DNA of 64,000 nt from Hymenobacter psoromatis (GCF_020012125.1 NZ_JAIFAG010000003.1:19704-83703), one strand, 5' to 3'. Positions 34,728 to 44,184 are shown, numbered from the stretch's first letter. The notes: a model not told the origin generated them from the letters alone. Numbers and translations: made by a program.

Positions 34728-35345
34728 ATGCCTCTTTTTACCGAAGAACTACTACGTGCTCGGGCTCAGCAAGATATACAATCAACCTCTAAGCTGTTTT
34801 CACGTAATATCATAAAGGGATTTATCAATGAGTCTATCAATGAGCAGCTCAAGGATACGAAGATCTATGACATCTTTCTATCTCACAGTACGGGAGACAG
34901 CGAACAGATTTGGGGGCTTAAGCGCGAGTTGGAAGATTTAAACTACAGCGTTTACATCGATTGGATTGATGATGCACAGCTCGACAGAAGCAACGTCAAT
35001 AAAGACACGGCCGATACCTTGCGAAAACGCATGAAATCGTGCAAATCGCTTTTTTATGCCTACTCAGTCAATGCTGCAAAATCCAAGTGGATGCCTTGGG
35101 AATTAGGCTACTTCGATGGCCTCAAGGAAAAGGCGGCTGTGTTGCCCATTCGCGCCAATAATATCGGTAACAGTGATGCGTACTCAGGCAGTGAATACTT
35201 AAGCTTATACCCCTACATATCAATGGACAATAGTCTACAGGGTATGCCGACTTTGTGGGTTCACGAGAATCAGAAAAGCTTTATAGACTACGATTCTTGG
35301 GTTAGACACAATAAGAAACCAATTCAACGCCTCCTTCAAAGATGA
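34728..35345 (+). CDS. thsB: Thoeris TIR-domain protein (ThsB-type, first)
   Basis: The ATG at 34728 gives 205 residues; an in-frame TTG at 34659 would add 23. A TIR domain spans about residues 50-180: YDIFLSHSTGDSEQIWGLKR, YSVYIDWIDDAQLDR, and CKSLFYAYSVNAAKSKWMPW with the putative catalytic Glu in WELGYFDG. In Thoeris, TIR proteins sense infection and make a NAD-derived cyclic nucleotide that activates ThsA. The gene overlaps thsA as ATGA (35342-35345), indicating one operon. The system is therefore Thoeris with two different TIR-type sensors. Subtype assignment by sequence search was not possible. Confidence 0.88.
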   Translation: MPLFTEELLRARAQQDIQSTSKLFSRNIIKGFINESINEQLKDTKIYDIFLSHSTGDSEQIWGLKRELEDLNYSVYIDWIDDAQLDRSNVNKDTADTLRKRMKSCKSLFYAYSVNAAKSKWMPWELGYFDGLKEKAAVLPIRANNIGNSDAYSGSEYLSLYPYISMDNSLQGMPTLWVHENQKSFIDYDSWVRHNKKPIQRLLQR

Positions 35346-36772
35346 CACAGGACCAAGCTTCTTTTATAAGAAAATTCGTAGAGCACCTCTTTGAAGGAGA
35401 TACCGCCATTTTCGCGGGAGCGGGCTTTTCGGTACCTGCTGGCTACGTCAACTGGAGTGAGCTGCTACGCGACATAGCTGATGAACTACGGCTGGACATT
35501 GACCAGGAAACCGACCTGATTACGGTGGCACAGTACCACCATACGCAGCGGGGTAGGCACGCGATAAACCATAAGATAGTAGCTGAATTCTCTGAGGAGG
35601 CGCGAGAAAGTGAAAACCACCGCATCCTCACGCGCCTACCAATCAGCACTATATGGACTACCAACTACGACCGCGTTATTGAGGATACCTATTCAAAAAA
35701 CAAAAAGCGCCCCGACGTAAAGTACCGCAACGACCATTTCAGTGTAAACAAATCGAGGCGAGACGTCATCGTTTACAAGATGCATGGTGATGTGGAGGAT
35801 GCCGATAATGCTGTCATCACTAAGTACGATTATCAGAACTACAACGTGACACATCAGCCATTTATCACGGCTCTTAGTGGCGACTTGGTTACTAAAACAT
35901 TCCTTTTCCTAGGTTTTAGTTTCACTGACCCCAACCTAGACTACATTCTAAGCCGGGTTCGGCGTGATTACGGACCAAATACTAAAAACCATTACTGTAT
36001 TTTCAAACGCGTAAAGCTTGGCGACAAAGGTTCAGAAACCGAAAAGCAGTTTACCTACAACACTATTAAGCAAGAGCTTCTGCTAGAAGAGCTCCGTAGA
36101 AGCTACCGTATTTTCGCCGTACTCATAGACGATTATCCGGAGATAACTGTGATGCTTGCTGAAATTGAAACCCAGTACAAACAGAGAACGATTTTTATTT
36201 CTGGTAGTGCCGCCACGTATGCCCCGCATACCCCAGAGCAGGGAGTAGGCTTCACACACAATCTTGCAAAATCCCTCATCCAGAAAAATTACACCGTCGT
36301 CAATGGTTTCGGCTTAGGCATTGGTAGCGCCGTTATCAATGGGGCGCTGGAAGCCATTTACGACGAGCCCACCAAGTACTCAGAAGACCAGCTCGTCCTG
36401 CGGCCGTTTCCCCAATTTGCCACTGGCGAAAAGACCCTTGGCGACCTATGGCAGGAGTATCGGCAGAAGATGATAAGCTACGCTGGCATCGCCATTTTTA
36501 TCTTCGGCAACAAGGAAGTGAGTGGTGAGACTGTGAACGCACCTGGTGTATTGGCTGAATATGATATTGCCGTTAGCAAAGGGCTTTTTATCCTCCCCAT
36601 CGGGGCTACTGGCTATCAAGCCAAAGTTATTTGGGATAGAGTAAAGGAGAGCTACAATGACCATTCTGCTACATTTTTAGCCGAGCTTGAAAAACTTCAA
36701 GATGAAACCCAGCCGCTCGACGCCCTCTTAACTACCATCACCAAAGTACTCACCCTCATAAATAAAAAGTAG
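35342..36772 (+). CDS. thsA: Thoeris effector ThsA (SIR2 NADase + SLOG)
   Basis: The 476-residue protein has an N-terminal SIR2-like NADase: TAIFAGAGFSVPAGYVNW, STIWTTNYDRV with the catalytic-region Asn (~106), YKMHGDVEDADN with the His (~148), and FLFLGFSFTDPNLDY. The C-terminal SLOG domain (~281-440) starts IFISGSAATYAP and includes NGFGLGIGSAVINGALEAIY. The length equals the studied Bacillus cereus ThsA. The SLOG domain binds the signal made by the TIR proteins; the SIR2 domain then depletes NAD and aborts infection. It lies between two TIR-type genes, overlapping the first by 4 nt and ending 1 nt before the second. All core residues look intact. Confidence 0.95.
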   Translation: MTQDQASFIRKFVEHLFEGDTAIFAGAGFSVPAGYVNWSELLRDIADELRLDIDQETDLITVAQYHHTQRGRHAINHKIVAEFSEEARESENHRILTRLPISTIWTTNYDRVIEDTYSKNKKRPDVKYRNDHFSVNKSRRDVIVYKMHGDVEDADNAVITKYDYQNYNVTHQPFITALSGDLVTKTFLFLGFSFTDPNLDYILSRVRRDYGPNTKNHYCIFKRVKLGDKGSETEKQFTYNTIKQELLLEELRRSYRIFAVLIDDYPEITVMLAEIETQYKQRTIFISGSAATYAPHTPEQGVGFTHNLAKSLIQKNYTVVNGFGLGIGSAVINGALEAIYDEPTKYSEDQLVLRPFPQFATGEKTLGDLWQEYRQKMISYAGIAIFIFGNKEVSGETVNAPGVLAEYDIAVSKGLFILPIGATGYQAKVIWDRVKESYNDHSATFLAELEKLQDETQPLDALLTTITKVLTLINKK

Positions 36773-36773
36773 T

Positions 36774-37262
36774 ATGGCACGCCGCGTTTTTTTCAGTTTC
36801 CACTACAAACGCGACTCTCATAGAGTCGCGCAGATTCATGAATGTAACACAATTTCCGACCACTTCGAGAAAACCCCTTTTTTGAAAGGTTCCGAGTGGG
36901 AATCCATTGAGCGGCAAGGTGACAAAGCAATCCAAAATTGGATTGATAACCAGATGAAGGGATGTGGTGTAGTGGTAGTACTCGTTGGTCTTGAAACGGC
37001 TAACCGCCGTTGGGTTAAATATGAAGTCGCTAAAGCCCATCAAGAAGATAGAGGCATTGTCTGTATCAATATGGCTGGCATGAAGAATTTGCTAAGCCAA
37101 ACTGACTCAGCTGGACCTAGCCCGTTGCAGACAGTAGTTGACTCCAATGGCCGCTCCCTTGCCTCTCTCGGAAAGTATAAAACATACAGTTGGCTTGGCG
37201 ATTTAGGCAGAAATAATGTAGACAAATGGATTGAGGAGGCGGCTGTAAATGCTGGTCGATAG
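36774..37262 (+). CDS. thsB: Thoeris TIR-like protein (ThsB, DUF1863/MTH538 type)
   Basis: The 162-residue protein begins MARRVFFSFHYKRDSHRVAQ, the N-terminal pattern of DUF1863-type ThsB. It continues with AIQNWIDNQMKGCGVVVVLV and ETANRRWVKYEVAKA (catalytic-region Glu), then GIVCINMAGMK. This is the TIR-like fold of the first characterised ThsB. It starts 1 nt after thsA. Together with the upstream TIR gene it gives the system two sensors that may respond to different phages. An intrinsic terminator closes the operon at 37295-37338. Confidence 0.93.
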   Translation: MARRVFFSFHYKRDSHRVAQIHECNTISDHFEKTPFLKGSEWESIERQGDKAIQNWIDNQMKGCGVVVVLVGLETANRRWVKYEVAKAHQEDRGIVCINMAGMKNLLSQTDSAGPSPLQTVVDSNGRSLASLGKYKTYSWLGDLGRNNVDKWIEEAAVNAGR

Positions 37263-37294
37263 ACAGGATACCCCCTTACTACATTCGCTCAGCT

Positions 37295-37338
37295 AAATCA
37301 AAAGGCCCCTGTTGATACCAGCAGAGACCTTTTGATTT
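37295..37338 (+). terminator. Terminator of the Thoeris operon
   Basis: The perfect 11-bp stem AAATCAAAAGG (37295-37305) and CCTTTTGATTT (37328-37338) lies 33 nt after the stop of thsB. Confidence 0.65.
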
Positions 37339-37479
37339 ATGAATCTTCATAAGAGCTGTGCTCTTTTGCCCTGTGACGCTTCTCCACTCGCCTCCCTAAC
37401 AATTGCTGCCCCGCTGGCCCAAGTAATTCAAGCATCCACACCCCATTGGGGTACTCATGGTCATTGGCTAATGCGTAGC

Positions 37480-37781
37480 GGGGCCTACGCACCTGCCTAC
37501 CCGTGGTGCTGCACCTGCACAAGTACCTGCCCCACGTCGCGCAATTAGCTGCCCTTACACGCCTGGCGCTGACAAGCAAAATCGGGCGCAAGACCTTTAC
37601 CACGCTCAAGATTTACCAGGGCTTGCCTAAGTCCCAAGTAATGCTGGCCACCGGCCTCCAGACCGAAACCAGCTTTAACCGCTACCTAGGCATCGACGAG
37701 GCGGAGCTGGTCGACAGCTTCAAAAAGACCGCGCGCAGGGTGGCGGAAAAGGGTGGCGGCTCAACGGTATCGGTGGCCTAA
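37480..37781 (+). pseudogene. C-terminal fragment of a tyrosine integrase
   Basis: The frame reads YLPHVAQLAALTRLALTSKI, then GRKTFTTLKIYQGLPKSQVM and ATGLQTETSFNRYLGI, ending AELVDSFKKTARR. This is the catalytic C-terminus of a Bacteroidota integrase: the R-K-T-F block, a TGH-type motif changed to TGL, and the nucleophile Tyr in NRYLG. The rest of the catalytic domain is absent. The N-terminal arm-binding piece of a similar integrase is at 20440-20760. Confidence 0.7.
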
Positions 37782-37863
37782 CGGAGCCATTCACAGAAAT
37801 TAAAACCGCGCTGAATGCCCTGGTAAGGCACATTTAGTAGGCTACACTAGGCTACGGGTGTCA

Positions 37864-37886
37864 GATAAGTTCCGTCCAGACTTATC
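37864..37886. repeat. Small inverted repeat E
   Basis: GATAAGT (37864-37870) and ACTTATC (37880-37886) are 7-bp arms around 9 nt. It lies 33 nt before palindrome D and contains the GATAA/TTATC words at a larger distance. Confidence 0.35.
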
Positions 37887-37919
37887 CTTTTATCACATAT
37901 TTACGTTGAAAATTTAAGT

Positions 37920-37953
37920 CTCAGTACGACAATGAATGATTATCGGTACTAAG
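37920..37953. other. Palindrome D: GATAA-family site before the type I restriction genes
   Basis: The left arm CTCAGTACGACAA (37920-37932) and right arm TTATCGGTACTAAG (37940-37953) flank a 7-nt spacer TGAATGA. The arms pair with one gap and two mismatches. The right arm and the following ~16 nt repeat those of palindrome B at 10763-10792. Confidence 0.5.
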
Positions 37954-38052
37954 TTGAGAGCGGAGTCAAAGAACCATTTCCCCAAAGTAGCTCCCTAAGG
38001 GCCGGGGTCATAGTCGTGGAGTACTTTAGCCTTCTGGTTTCTACTCACCCGA

Positions 38053-40896
38053 ATGCTTACCCCCGAACAACACGCCCGCCAGCTTATCGATGCGCAACTC
38101 ACTGCTGCCGGCTGGGTAGTGCAGGACTACAAGCAGCTGAACCTGGGCGCGGGTGCCGGCATCGCGGTGCGCGAATATCCCACGGCCTCCGGGCCAGCCG
38201 ACTACGCGCTGCTCATCGACCGCCGGCTGGTGGGGATTGTGGAAGCCAAGAAGGAAGGCACCTCGCTCACGGCTGTGGCCGAGCAGACGGCCCGCTACCA
38301 GGCCAGCGCTACTAAGCACGCGCCCCGCGTGGCCGACGAGTTACCCTTTGGCTACGAGGCCAACGGGCAGGAAATCCGCTTTGCCGACGCGCGCGACCCG
38401 GAGCCGCGCTCGCGGCCGGTGTTCGGCTTTCACCGGCCCGAGACGCTGCGCGACTGGACCCGGCAGATTGGCACGCTGCGGGCGCGGCTGCGCACCCTGC
38501 CGGCCGTGCACACGGCCGGGCTGCGCGACTGTCAGATTGAAGCTCTTCGCAACCTCGACGTGAGTTTCAAGGACGACCGGCCGCGGGCGCTGATTCAGAT
38601 GGCCACGGGCTCGGGTAAGACTTTTACGGCGGTGTCGTTCGTGTACCGGCTCATCAAGTTTGCGGGGGCCAAGCGGGTGCTGTTTCTGGTGGACCGGGGC
38701 AACCTGGGGCGGCAGACGTTGCAGGAATTTCAGCAGTACACGGCCCCTGATGATGGACGCAAGTTTACGGAGCTCTATAACGTGCAGCACCTGACTTCCA
38801 ACCAGCTTGACACGGTGAGCAAGGTGACCATTACCACCATCCAGCGGCTGTATTCGATGCTGCGGGGCGAGGCGGAGTACGATGCGGGCAACGAGGAGCG
38901 GTCGGGCTTTGAGCTGAATACCGACGCGCCGCAGCGGCCCCGCGAGGTGGCCTACAACCCGGCCGTGCCACCCGAGGCCTACGACTTCGTGGTGATTGAC
39001 GAGTGCCACCGCTCCATCTACAACGTGTGGCAGCAGGTGCTGGAGTACTTCGATGCCCACCTCATCGGCCTCACGGCCACGCCGGCCAAGCAAACCTTTG
39101 GCTTCTTCAACCAGAACCTGGTGATGGAGTACAGCCACGAGCGGGCCGTGGTGGACGGCGTGAACGTGGGCTCCGACGTGTTTCGTATCCAGACCGAAAT
39201 CACGGCGCGCGGGGCCCGCATCGAGAAGGGCAGCGCCGTGAAGCTAATGGAGCGCCAGACCCGCAAGCGCCGCTGGGAAACCCTCGACGACGACCTCGTG
39301 TACTCCGCTACCCAGCTCGACCGCTCGGTAACGGCCCCCGACCAGATTCGGACGGTGCTGGCCGAGTGGAAGGCCCTCCTGTTTACGGAGCTGTTTCCGG
39401 GCCGCAGCATCGTGCCCAAAACCCTCATTTTTGCCAAGAGCGACCACCACGCCGACGAGATTGTGGAGCTGGTGCGCGAGCTCTTTGGCAAGGGCAACGA
39501 CTTCTGCAAAAAGATTACCTACGGGGCCGAGGAAAACGCCGATACGCTCATCCGCAAGTTTCGCAACGAGTACAACCCGCGCGTGGCCGTGACGGTGGAC
39601 ATGATTTCGACCGGCACCGACATCAAGCCCCTGGAGTGCCTCATTTTTCTGCGCGACGTGCGCAGCCGGGTGTATTTCGACCAGATGAAGGGGCGCGGCA
39701 CCCGCGTCATCAACACCTCCGATTTGATGGCCCTGAACCCCGGCACCGAGCCGGGGGCCGAGGCCAAAACCCGCTTCGTGCTGGTGGACGCCGTGGGCGT
39801 GACCGACTCGGTGAAGAAGGACACCGAGAGCGTAGAGCGCGTGCCCGGCGGCCTGGGCTTCGAGCGGCTGCTGCACGCCGTGGCCCTGGGCAACCACGAG
39901 CCCGCCCAGCTGCGCAGCCTGGCCACCCGCCTGGCCCGCCTCGACCGCCAGCTCACGCCCGACGACCGCGCCGCCGTGGCGGCCCAGACCCAGGGCACGG
40001 CCACCGTGCAGCAGCTCGCCGCCCGCCTCTACGATGCTGTGGACCCCGTGCGCCAGGAAGCCGAGGCCCTGCGCCTGGCCACCGCCGAAGCCCACGCCGC
40101 CGGCCAGCCCGCCCCCGGCGAGCCGGGCGCGGCCCTCACCGAGCCGACCGACGCCCACTGGCAGCAGGCCGTGCAGGCCCTCACCGCGCGGGCCGTGCAC
40201 CTCTTCGACGACCCGGCCCTGCGCACGCTGCTGGCCAAGGTGCACGCCCAGCACGACCTCGTGATTGACCTGGTGAGCAAAGACCAGGTGCTGAGCGCCG
40301 GCTACGAAAGCCAGACCTCGCCCGAGGCCGCGCAGGCGGCCCTGGCCCAGGCGCGCATCGACAAGTTTCAGGCGTTTATTGCGGCGCACAAGGACGAAAT
40401 CACGGCCTTGCAGCTGCTGCACAACCAGCCCTACGCCCGCCGGGCCGTCACCTTCGCCCAGATTCGGGAGCTGGCCCTGGCCCTGCGCCTCGACAACCCC
40501 CAGCTGACACCCGAAAGCCTCTGGGCCGCCTACGAGCAGCTCGAAAAGGCGCGGGTGCGCGGGGCCGGCCCCCGCACGCTGCTCACCAACCTCATCAGCC
40601 TGGTGCGCTTCGCCCTGCACCAGACCGACACGCTCACCGCCTACCCCCTCACCGTGGACGAGCGGTTTGGGGCCTGGCTCGCCCAGGCGCAGCAGGCCGG
40701 CCGCGCCTTTACCGCCGAGCAGCAGCGCTGGCTGGGCATGATGAAGGAGAAGGTGGCCACCTCCCTGAGCGTGGAGGCCGAAGACTTCACCCTACCCCCC
40801 TTCGTGGACCAGGGCGGCTACGCCCGCGCCCGCCAGGTGTTCGGGGCTGATTTGCAGGCTATTGTGGATGAATTGAACGAGGCACTGGCCGCGTAA
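38053..40896 (+). CDS. hsdR: Type I restriction enzyme, R subunit
   Basis: The 947-residue motor and nuclease subunit starts with the HsdR endonuclease domain (~1-140: PADYALLIDRRLVGIVEAKK carries the D...ExK core). The superfamily 2 translocase has Walker A ATGSGKTF (~184), the DECH box in VVIDECHRSIYN (~314), motif III LTATP (~339), and motif VI in QMKGRGTRVI. The C-terminal helical part (~600-947) is Ala/Leu-rich and contacts the methylase core. It cuts DNA far from unmodified target sites after translocation. It is first in the gene order hsdR-hsdS-(AlbA-type)-hsdM-(GIY-YIG), with hsdS 17 nt downstream. Site D lies 100 nt upstream. Confidence 0.95.
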   Translation: MLTPEQHARQLIDAQLTAAGWVVQDYKQLNLGAGAGIAVREYPTASGPADYALLIDRRLVGIVEAKKEGTSLTAVAEQTARYQASATKHAPRVADELPFGYEANGQEIRFADARDPEPRSRPVFGFHRPETLRDWTRQIGTLRARLRTLPAVHTAGLRDCQIEALRNLDVSFKDDRPRALIQMATGSGKTFTAVSFVYRLIKFAGAKRVLFLVDRGNLGRQTLQEFQQYTAPDDGRKFTELYNVQHLTSNQLDTVSKVTITTIQRLYSMLRGEAEYDAGNEERSGFELNTDAPQRPREVAYNPAVPPEAYDFVVIDECHRSIYNVWQQVLEYFDAHLIGLTATPAKQTFGFFNQNLVMEYSHERAVVDGVNVGSDVFRIQTEITARGARIEKGSAVKLMERQTRKRRWETLDDDLVYSATQLDRSVTAPDQIRTVLAEWKALLFTELFPGRSIVPKTLIFAKSDHHADEIVELVRELFGKGNDFCKKITYGAEENADTLIRKFRNEYNPRVAVTVDMISTGTDIKPLECLIFLRDVRSRVYFDQMKGRGTRVINTSDLMALNPGTEPGAEAKTRFVLVDAVGVTDSVKKDTESVERVPGGLGFERLLHAVALGNHEPAQLRSLATRLARLDRQLTPDDRAAVAAQTQGTATVQQLAARLYDAVDPVRQEAEALRLATAEAHAAGQPAPGEPGAALTEPTDAHWQQAVQALTARAVHLFDDPALRTLLAKVHAQHDLVIDLVSKDQVLSAGYESQTSPEAAQAALAQARIDKFQAFIAAHKDEITALQLLHNQPYARRAVTFAQIRELALALRLDNPQLTPESLWAAYEQLEKARVRGAGPRTLLTNLISLVRFALHQTDTLTAYPLTVDERFGAWLAQAQQAGRAFTAEQQRWLGMMKEKVATSLSVEAEDFTLPPFVDQGGYARARQVFGADLQAIVDELNEALAA

Positions 40897-40913
40897 GGAG
40901 TTGTTAGAATATT

Positions 40914-42491
40914 ATGGAAGAGAAAGCAGAATTGCCGCAAGGCTGGGTTTGGACGACTATTAGCCAAATCGGAAAAACTGTTACTGGTAACACTCCAAGT
41001 ACAAGCAAGCCGGAATTTTACGGAGGTAGCATACCCTTTTTCAAACCCAGCGACTTGGGCTCAGGCTATGCGTTAACCGAAGCTGAAACGAATTTGACCG
41101 AAGCCGGTGCGCACTCCGTCAGGGTTTTACCAGCAGAATCAATTCTTGTTACTTGCATTGGCGCTACGATTGGAAAGACTGGTTTTGCGAAAGTTGCCGG
41201 CACAACTAATCAGCAGATAAATGCGCTTGTTCCTGATACCTCTATCGTTCTGCCTCAGTTTGGGTATTTCGCATTCATCTCTCCCGTCCTTTTTCGGCAG
41301 ATAATTGACAATGCTTCTTCTACGACGCTTCCAATTCTTAATAAGAGCAAATTTGAGGCGCTGAACTTCCCCCTACCCCCCCTACCCGAGCAGCGCCGCA
41401 TCGTGGCGAAGCTGGAGGAGCTGTTCAGCCGGCTCGATGCGGGCGTGGCGGCCGTGCGCCGCAGCCAGGCCCTGCTGAAACGCTACCGCCAATCGGTGCT
41501 GCACGCGGCCGTGACCGGCGAGCTGACCCGCGCCTGGCGGGTAGCCCACCCTACCCCCCCCGAAACCGGCGAAGCCCTGCTCACCCGCATCCGCGCCGAG
41601 CGCCGGGCGCAGTGGGAAGCCGCTCAAGTCGCCAAGCGCGGCGGCCAGCTCCCGCTGAACGATGCCTGGAAATCGAAGTATGTGGAGCCCGAAATGCCCG
41701 ATACCAGCGAGCTGCCGGAGCTGCCGGCGGGGTGGGTGTGGGCGAGTGTTGAGCAGCTTGGTAGAGTTGGAGACCAAACTGTTATGACAGGCCCATTTGG
41801 TACGTCTCTGGGCAGAGAAGATTTTATTAAAGACGGAATTCCTGTTCTAACAATTGGCTGCCTCACAGAACAGGGAATCAACTTGAATAAAGCAGTCCAC
41901 ATTAGCGAACAGAAAGCCACCGATTTAGAACGGTATCGGTTGTCGGTTGGTGACTTGCTTTTTTCGCGAATGGCCTCCGTTGGGCGTGCCGGCTTCGTTT
42001 CAGCAAGCTTTGAGGGGGCTTTTTTCAACTATCACATTATGCGGTTACGCCTCGCGAATCACATAATAAAGCCTCATTATTTTCTCTATTATGTTAGAGG
42101 TTCAGGTGAAGTTGTCAATTACCTAAAACGTGTAAATCACGGTGCTACAAGGGACGGAATAAACACAGAGCAGCTTCTAAACATGCCTGTTTGCCTACCC
42201 CCCTTCGCCGAGCAAGCCGAAATTATAGCCGAAGTAGAGCGCCGCCTCACCGTGCTCGATGCCCTGAGCCAGACCCTCACCGCCGAGCTGAAACGCGCCG
42301 AGCGCCTGCGCCAGAGCCTGCTGCACCGGGCCTTCACCGGCCGCCTCGTGCCTCAGGATTCCACCGACGAGCCGGCCGCCGCCCTGCTGGCCCGGTTGCG
42401 CGCAGCCCCGGCCGCTGGTCCGGCCAAAGCCGCTGCCAAGGGCCCGCGCGGGCGCAAGGCCCCGGCCCAGCAAACTACTTTAGGGCTTTAG
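40914..42491 (+). CDS. hsdS: Type I restriction enzyme, specificity subunit
   Basis: The 525-residue protein has two target-recognition domains, each ended by a conserved helix. The first domain begins ELPQGWVWTTISQIGKTVTG and ends LPPLPEQRRIVAKLEELFSR. The second begins ELPAGWVWASVEQLGRVGDQ and ends CLPPFAEQAEIIAEVERRLT. The two recognition segments are AT-rich against GC-rich conserved helices, as expected when specificity domains are exchanged. The tail (about 45 residues) is Ala/Pro/Lys-rich. It starts 17 nt after hsdR and ends 12 nt before the Schlafen-type gene. Confidence 0.94.
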   Translation: MEEKAELPQGWVWTTISQIGKTVTGNTPSTSKPEFYGGSIPFFKPSDLGSGYALTEAETNLTEAGAHSVRVLPAESILVTCIGATIGKTGFAKVAGTTNQQINALVPDTSIVLPQFGYFAFISPVLFRQIIDNASSTTLPILNKSKFEALNFPLPPLPEQRRIVAKLEELFSRLDAGVAAVRRSQALLKRYRQSVLHAAVTGELTRAWRVAHPTPPETGEALLTRIRAERRAQWEAAQVAKRGGQLPLNDAWKSKYVEPEMPDTSELPELPAGWVWASVEQLGRVGDQTVMTGPFGTSLGREDFIKDGIPVLTIGCLTEQGINLNKAVHISEQKATDLERYRLSVGDLLFSRMASVGRAGFVSASFEGAFFNYHIMRLRLANHIIKPHYFLYYVRGSGEVVNYLKRVNHGATRDGINTEQLLNMPVCLPPFAEQAEIIAEVERRLTVLDALSQTLTAELKRAERLRQSLLHRAFTGRLVPQDSTDEPAAALLARLRAAPAAGPAKAAAKGPRGRKAPAQQTTLGL

Positions 42492-42503
42492 AAACGCCGG
42501 ATA

Positions 42504-44150
42504 ATGTCGGAAAACCACGTTTTCGAGAAGAAGAGCTACCGCAAGGCCTTTGGCCCCTCGGCCGACCTGAGCGACCTGGCCAAAACCTGCGTGTGCCTGG
42601 CCAACGCGCGCGGCGGCACCCTGCAAATCGGAATGGAAGACAAGCAGGAACTCCCGCCGCCCGAGCAGCGCATCGACCCGGCGGCCGCCAATCTGCTGGT
42701 CCGCAGCCTGGGCGGCCGGGCCATCAACGTGGGCCTGGCCGACCCGCTCGTCATTACCAGTGTCAACGGGGGGCAGTATTTGCAGCTGTGGGTGCATCCG
42801 TCGCTCAATACCATTGCTACCACGTCCGACGGGCGCGTGTACATGCGGCTGGGCGAGGAATGCCGGCCGGTAGTGGGCGACGACCTGCTGCGGCTGGCGG
42901 GCGAGAAAAGCGGCTTTCAGTGGGAGCTGCACACGCCGCACAGCGTGCCTCAAACCGAGCTAAACCCGGCCGAAATCCGCTTCTTCGTGGAGAAAATCCG
43001 CGCCGCGCCTACCAATAAGGTCAGCCCGTTCGTCAAGGGCAAAAGCACGGCCGAAATCCTGACGCATTACAAGCTGCTGCGCGAAGACGGCCTGGCCACC
43101 AACCTGGGCATTTTGTGGCTGGGTACCCCCTACCAGCGGGCCCGGCTGCGCTACGGCCTGCTGGTGCAATACCTGGTGTACGACGAGCAGGAACGCCGCA
43201 TCCGCAAAGAAACCTGGATGGACTTCCGGTTCAACCCGTTGCAGCTGCTGGACGAAGTGCTGGCGCAGGGCGTTGAGCTGCACTACTACCACGAAGTGCC
43301 CGAAGGGCTGTACCGGCGGCAAGTGCGGCGCTACCCCGAAGCCGTGCTGCGCGAGCTGCTGGCCAACGCCTTTGCCCACCGCCTCTACACGGTGGCCACC
43401 GACGTGGCCATTCGCGTGTACCCGGACCGGCTGGAAATTGAAAGCCCCGGCCACCTGCCCCTGGGCGTGACGCCCACCACCATTCTGCACGAGCGGGTGC
43501 GCCGCAACCAGGCCCTGATGGACACCTTTCAGGCCACGGGCCTGATGGAAGGCGAAGGCTCTGGCTACGACCTCATTTATGAAAAGCTGAGCCGCGACGC
43601 CAAGCCCTTGCCCGATATCGACGATTCATACAGCAATTTACGCGTCACCATCTACGCTAAAGCGCCCAACCCCACGGCCGTCGCGCTGCTCGATACCCTG
43701 GCTCGGTTCTACGACTTCCGGCAGAAGGAAATCATCACGCTGGGCATCATTGCCCAACATGGCCCCATCGGCGCACCCGCGCTCACGCAGGCCTTGCAGC
43801 TGCGCCAGGAAGAACGGCTCCGGTCCTGGCTGGGCCGCCTGGTAGAATGGGAAATTGTGCTGGCCCGCGGGGTGAAAAAGAGCACCGAATACCTGGTGAA
43901 TCCCAAAGCCTACGCGGCCGCCAATCTCGACGTAAAGCCCAGCCTGAAAACGATGGAGCCGCACCGGCTGCGGGCCTTAATTGAAGAAGACTTGCGGGCT
44001 TACCCTGACAGTTCAATAGCGCAGATTCATCGGCGGCTGGAGGAACTACCCCTGCTGGAAATAAGGCGCGAAGTGTACGGTATGGTAGAAGAAGGACGAG
44101 TTATTCCTAGCCTGGGAGGCACCCGAAGTCGCCGCTATTCACTGCCATAA
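42504..44150 (+). CDS. AlbA_2/Schlafen-type ATP-binding protein in the type I locus
   Basis: The 548-residue protein starts with an AlbA_2 (Schlafen AAA_4) domain: FEKKSYRKAFGPSADLSDLA, then CVCLANARGGTLQIGMED. The middle has an HATPase_c_4-like segment: LRELLANAFAHRLYTVATDV, YPDRLEIESPGHLPLGVTP and RRNQALMDTFQATGLMEGEG. A C-terminal winged-helix region follows. Such proteins are annotated as RecG-like or as transcription regulators and are frequent extra genes in type I loci. It lies between hsdS (12 nt upstream) and a terminator-plus-operator before hsdM. It may regulate the locus or add another defence activity. Confidence 0.88.
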   Translation: MSENHVFEKKSYRKAFGPSADLSDLAKTCVCLANARGGTLQIGMEDKQELPPPEQRIDPAAANLLVRSLGGRAINVGLADPLVITSVNGGQYLQLWVHPSLNTIATTSDGRVYMRLGEECRPVVGDDLLRLAGEKSGFQWELHTPHSVPQTELNPAEIRFFVEKIRAAPTNKVSPFVKGKSTAEILTHYKLLREDGLATNLGILWLGTPYQRARLRYGLLVQYLVYDEQERRIRKETWMDFRFNPLQLLDEVLAQGVELHYYHEVPEGLYRRQVRRYPEAVLRELLANAFAHRLYTVATDVAIRVYPDRLEIESPGHLPLGVTPTTILHERVRRNQALMDTFQATGLMEGEGSGYDLIYEKLSRDAKPLPDIDDSYSNLRVTIYAKAPNPTAVALLDTLARFYDFRQKEIITLGIIAQHGPIGAPALTQALQLRQEERLRSWLGRLVEWEIVLARGVKKSTEYLVNPKAYAAANLDVKPSLKTMEPHRLRALIEEDLRAYPDSSIAQIHRRLEELPLLEIRREVYGMVEEGRVIPSLGGTRSRRYSLP

Positions 44151-44184
44151 AAAAAACAACTAAAAAACAAATAGAAAACAAAAT

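Noticed and set aside
39003..40620. Very long open frames on both strands inside hsdR
   Set aside because: They are GC-rich shadows of hsdR with extreme Arg/Pro/Gly or Gly/Val content; hsdR itself has all helicase and nuclease motifs.
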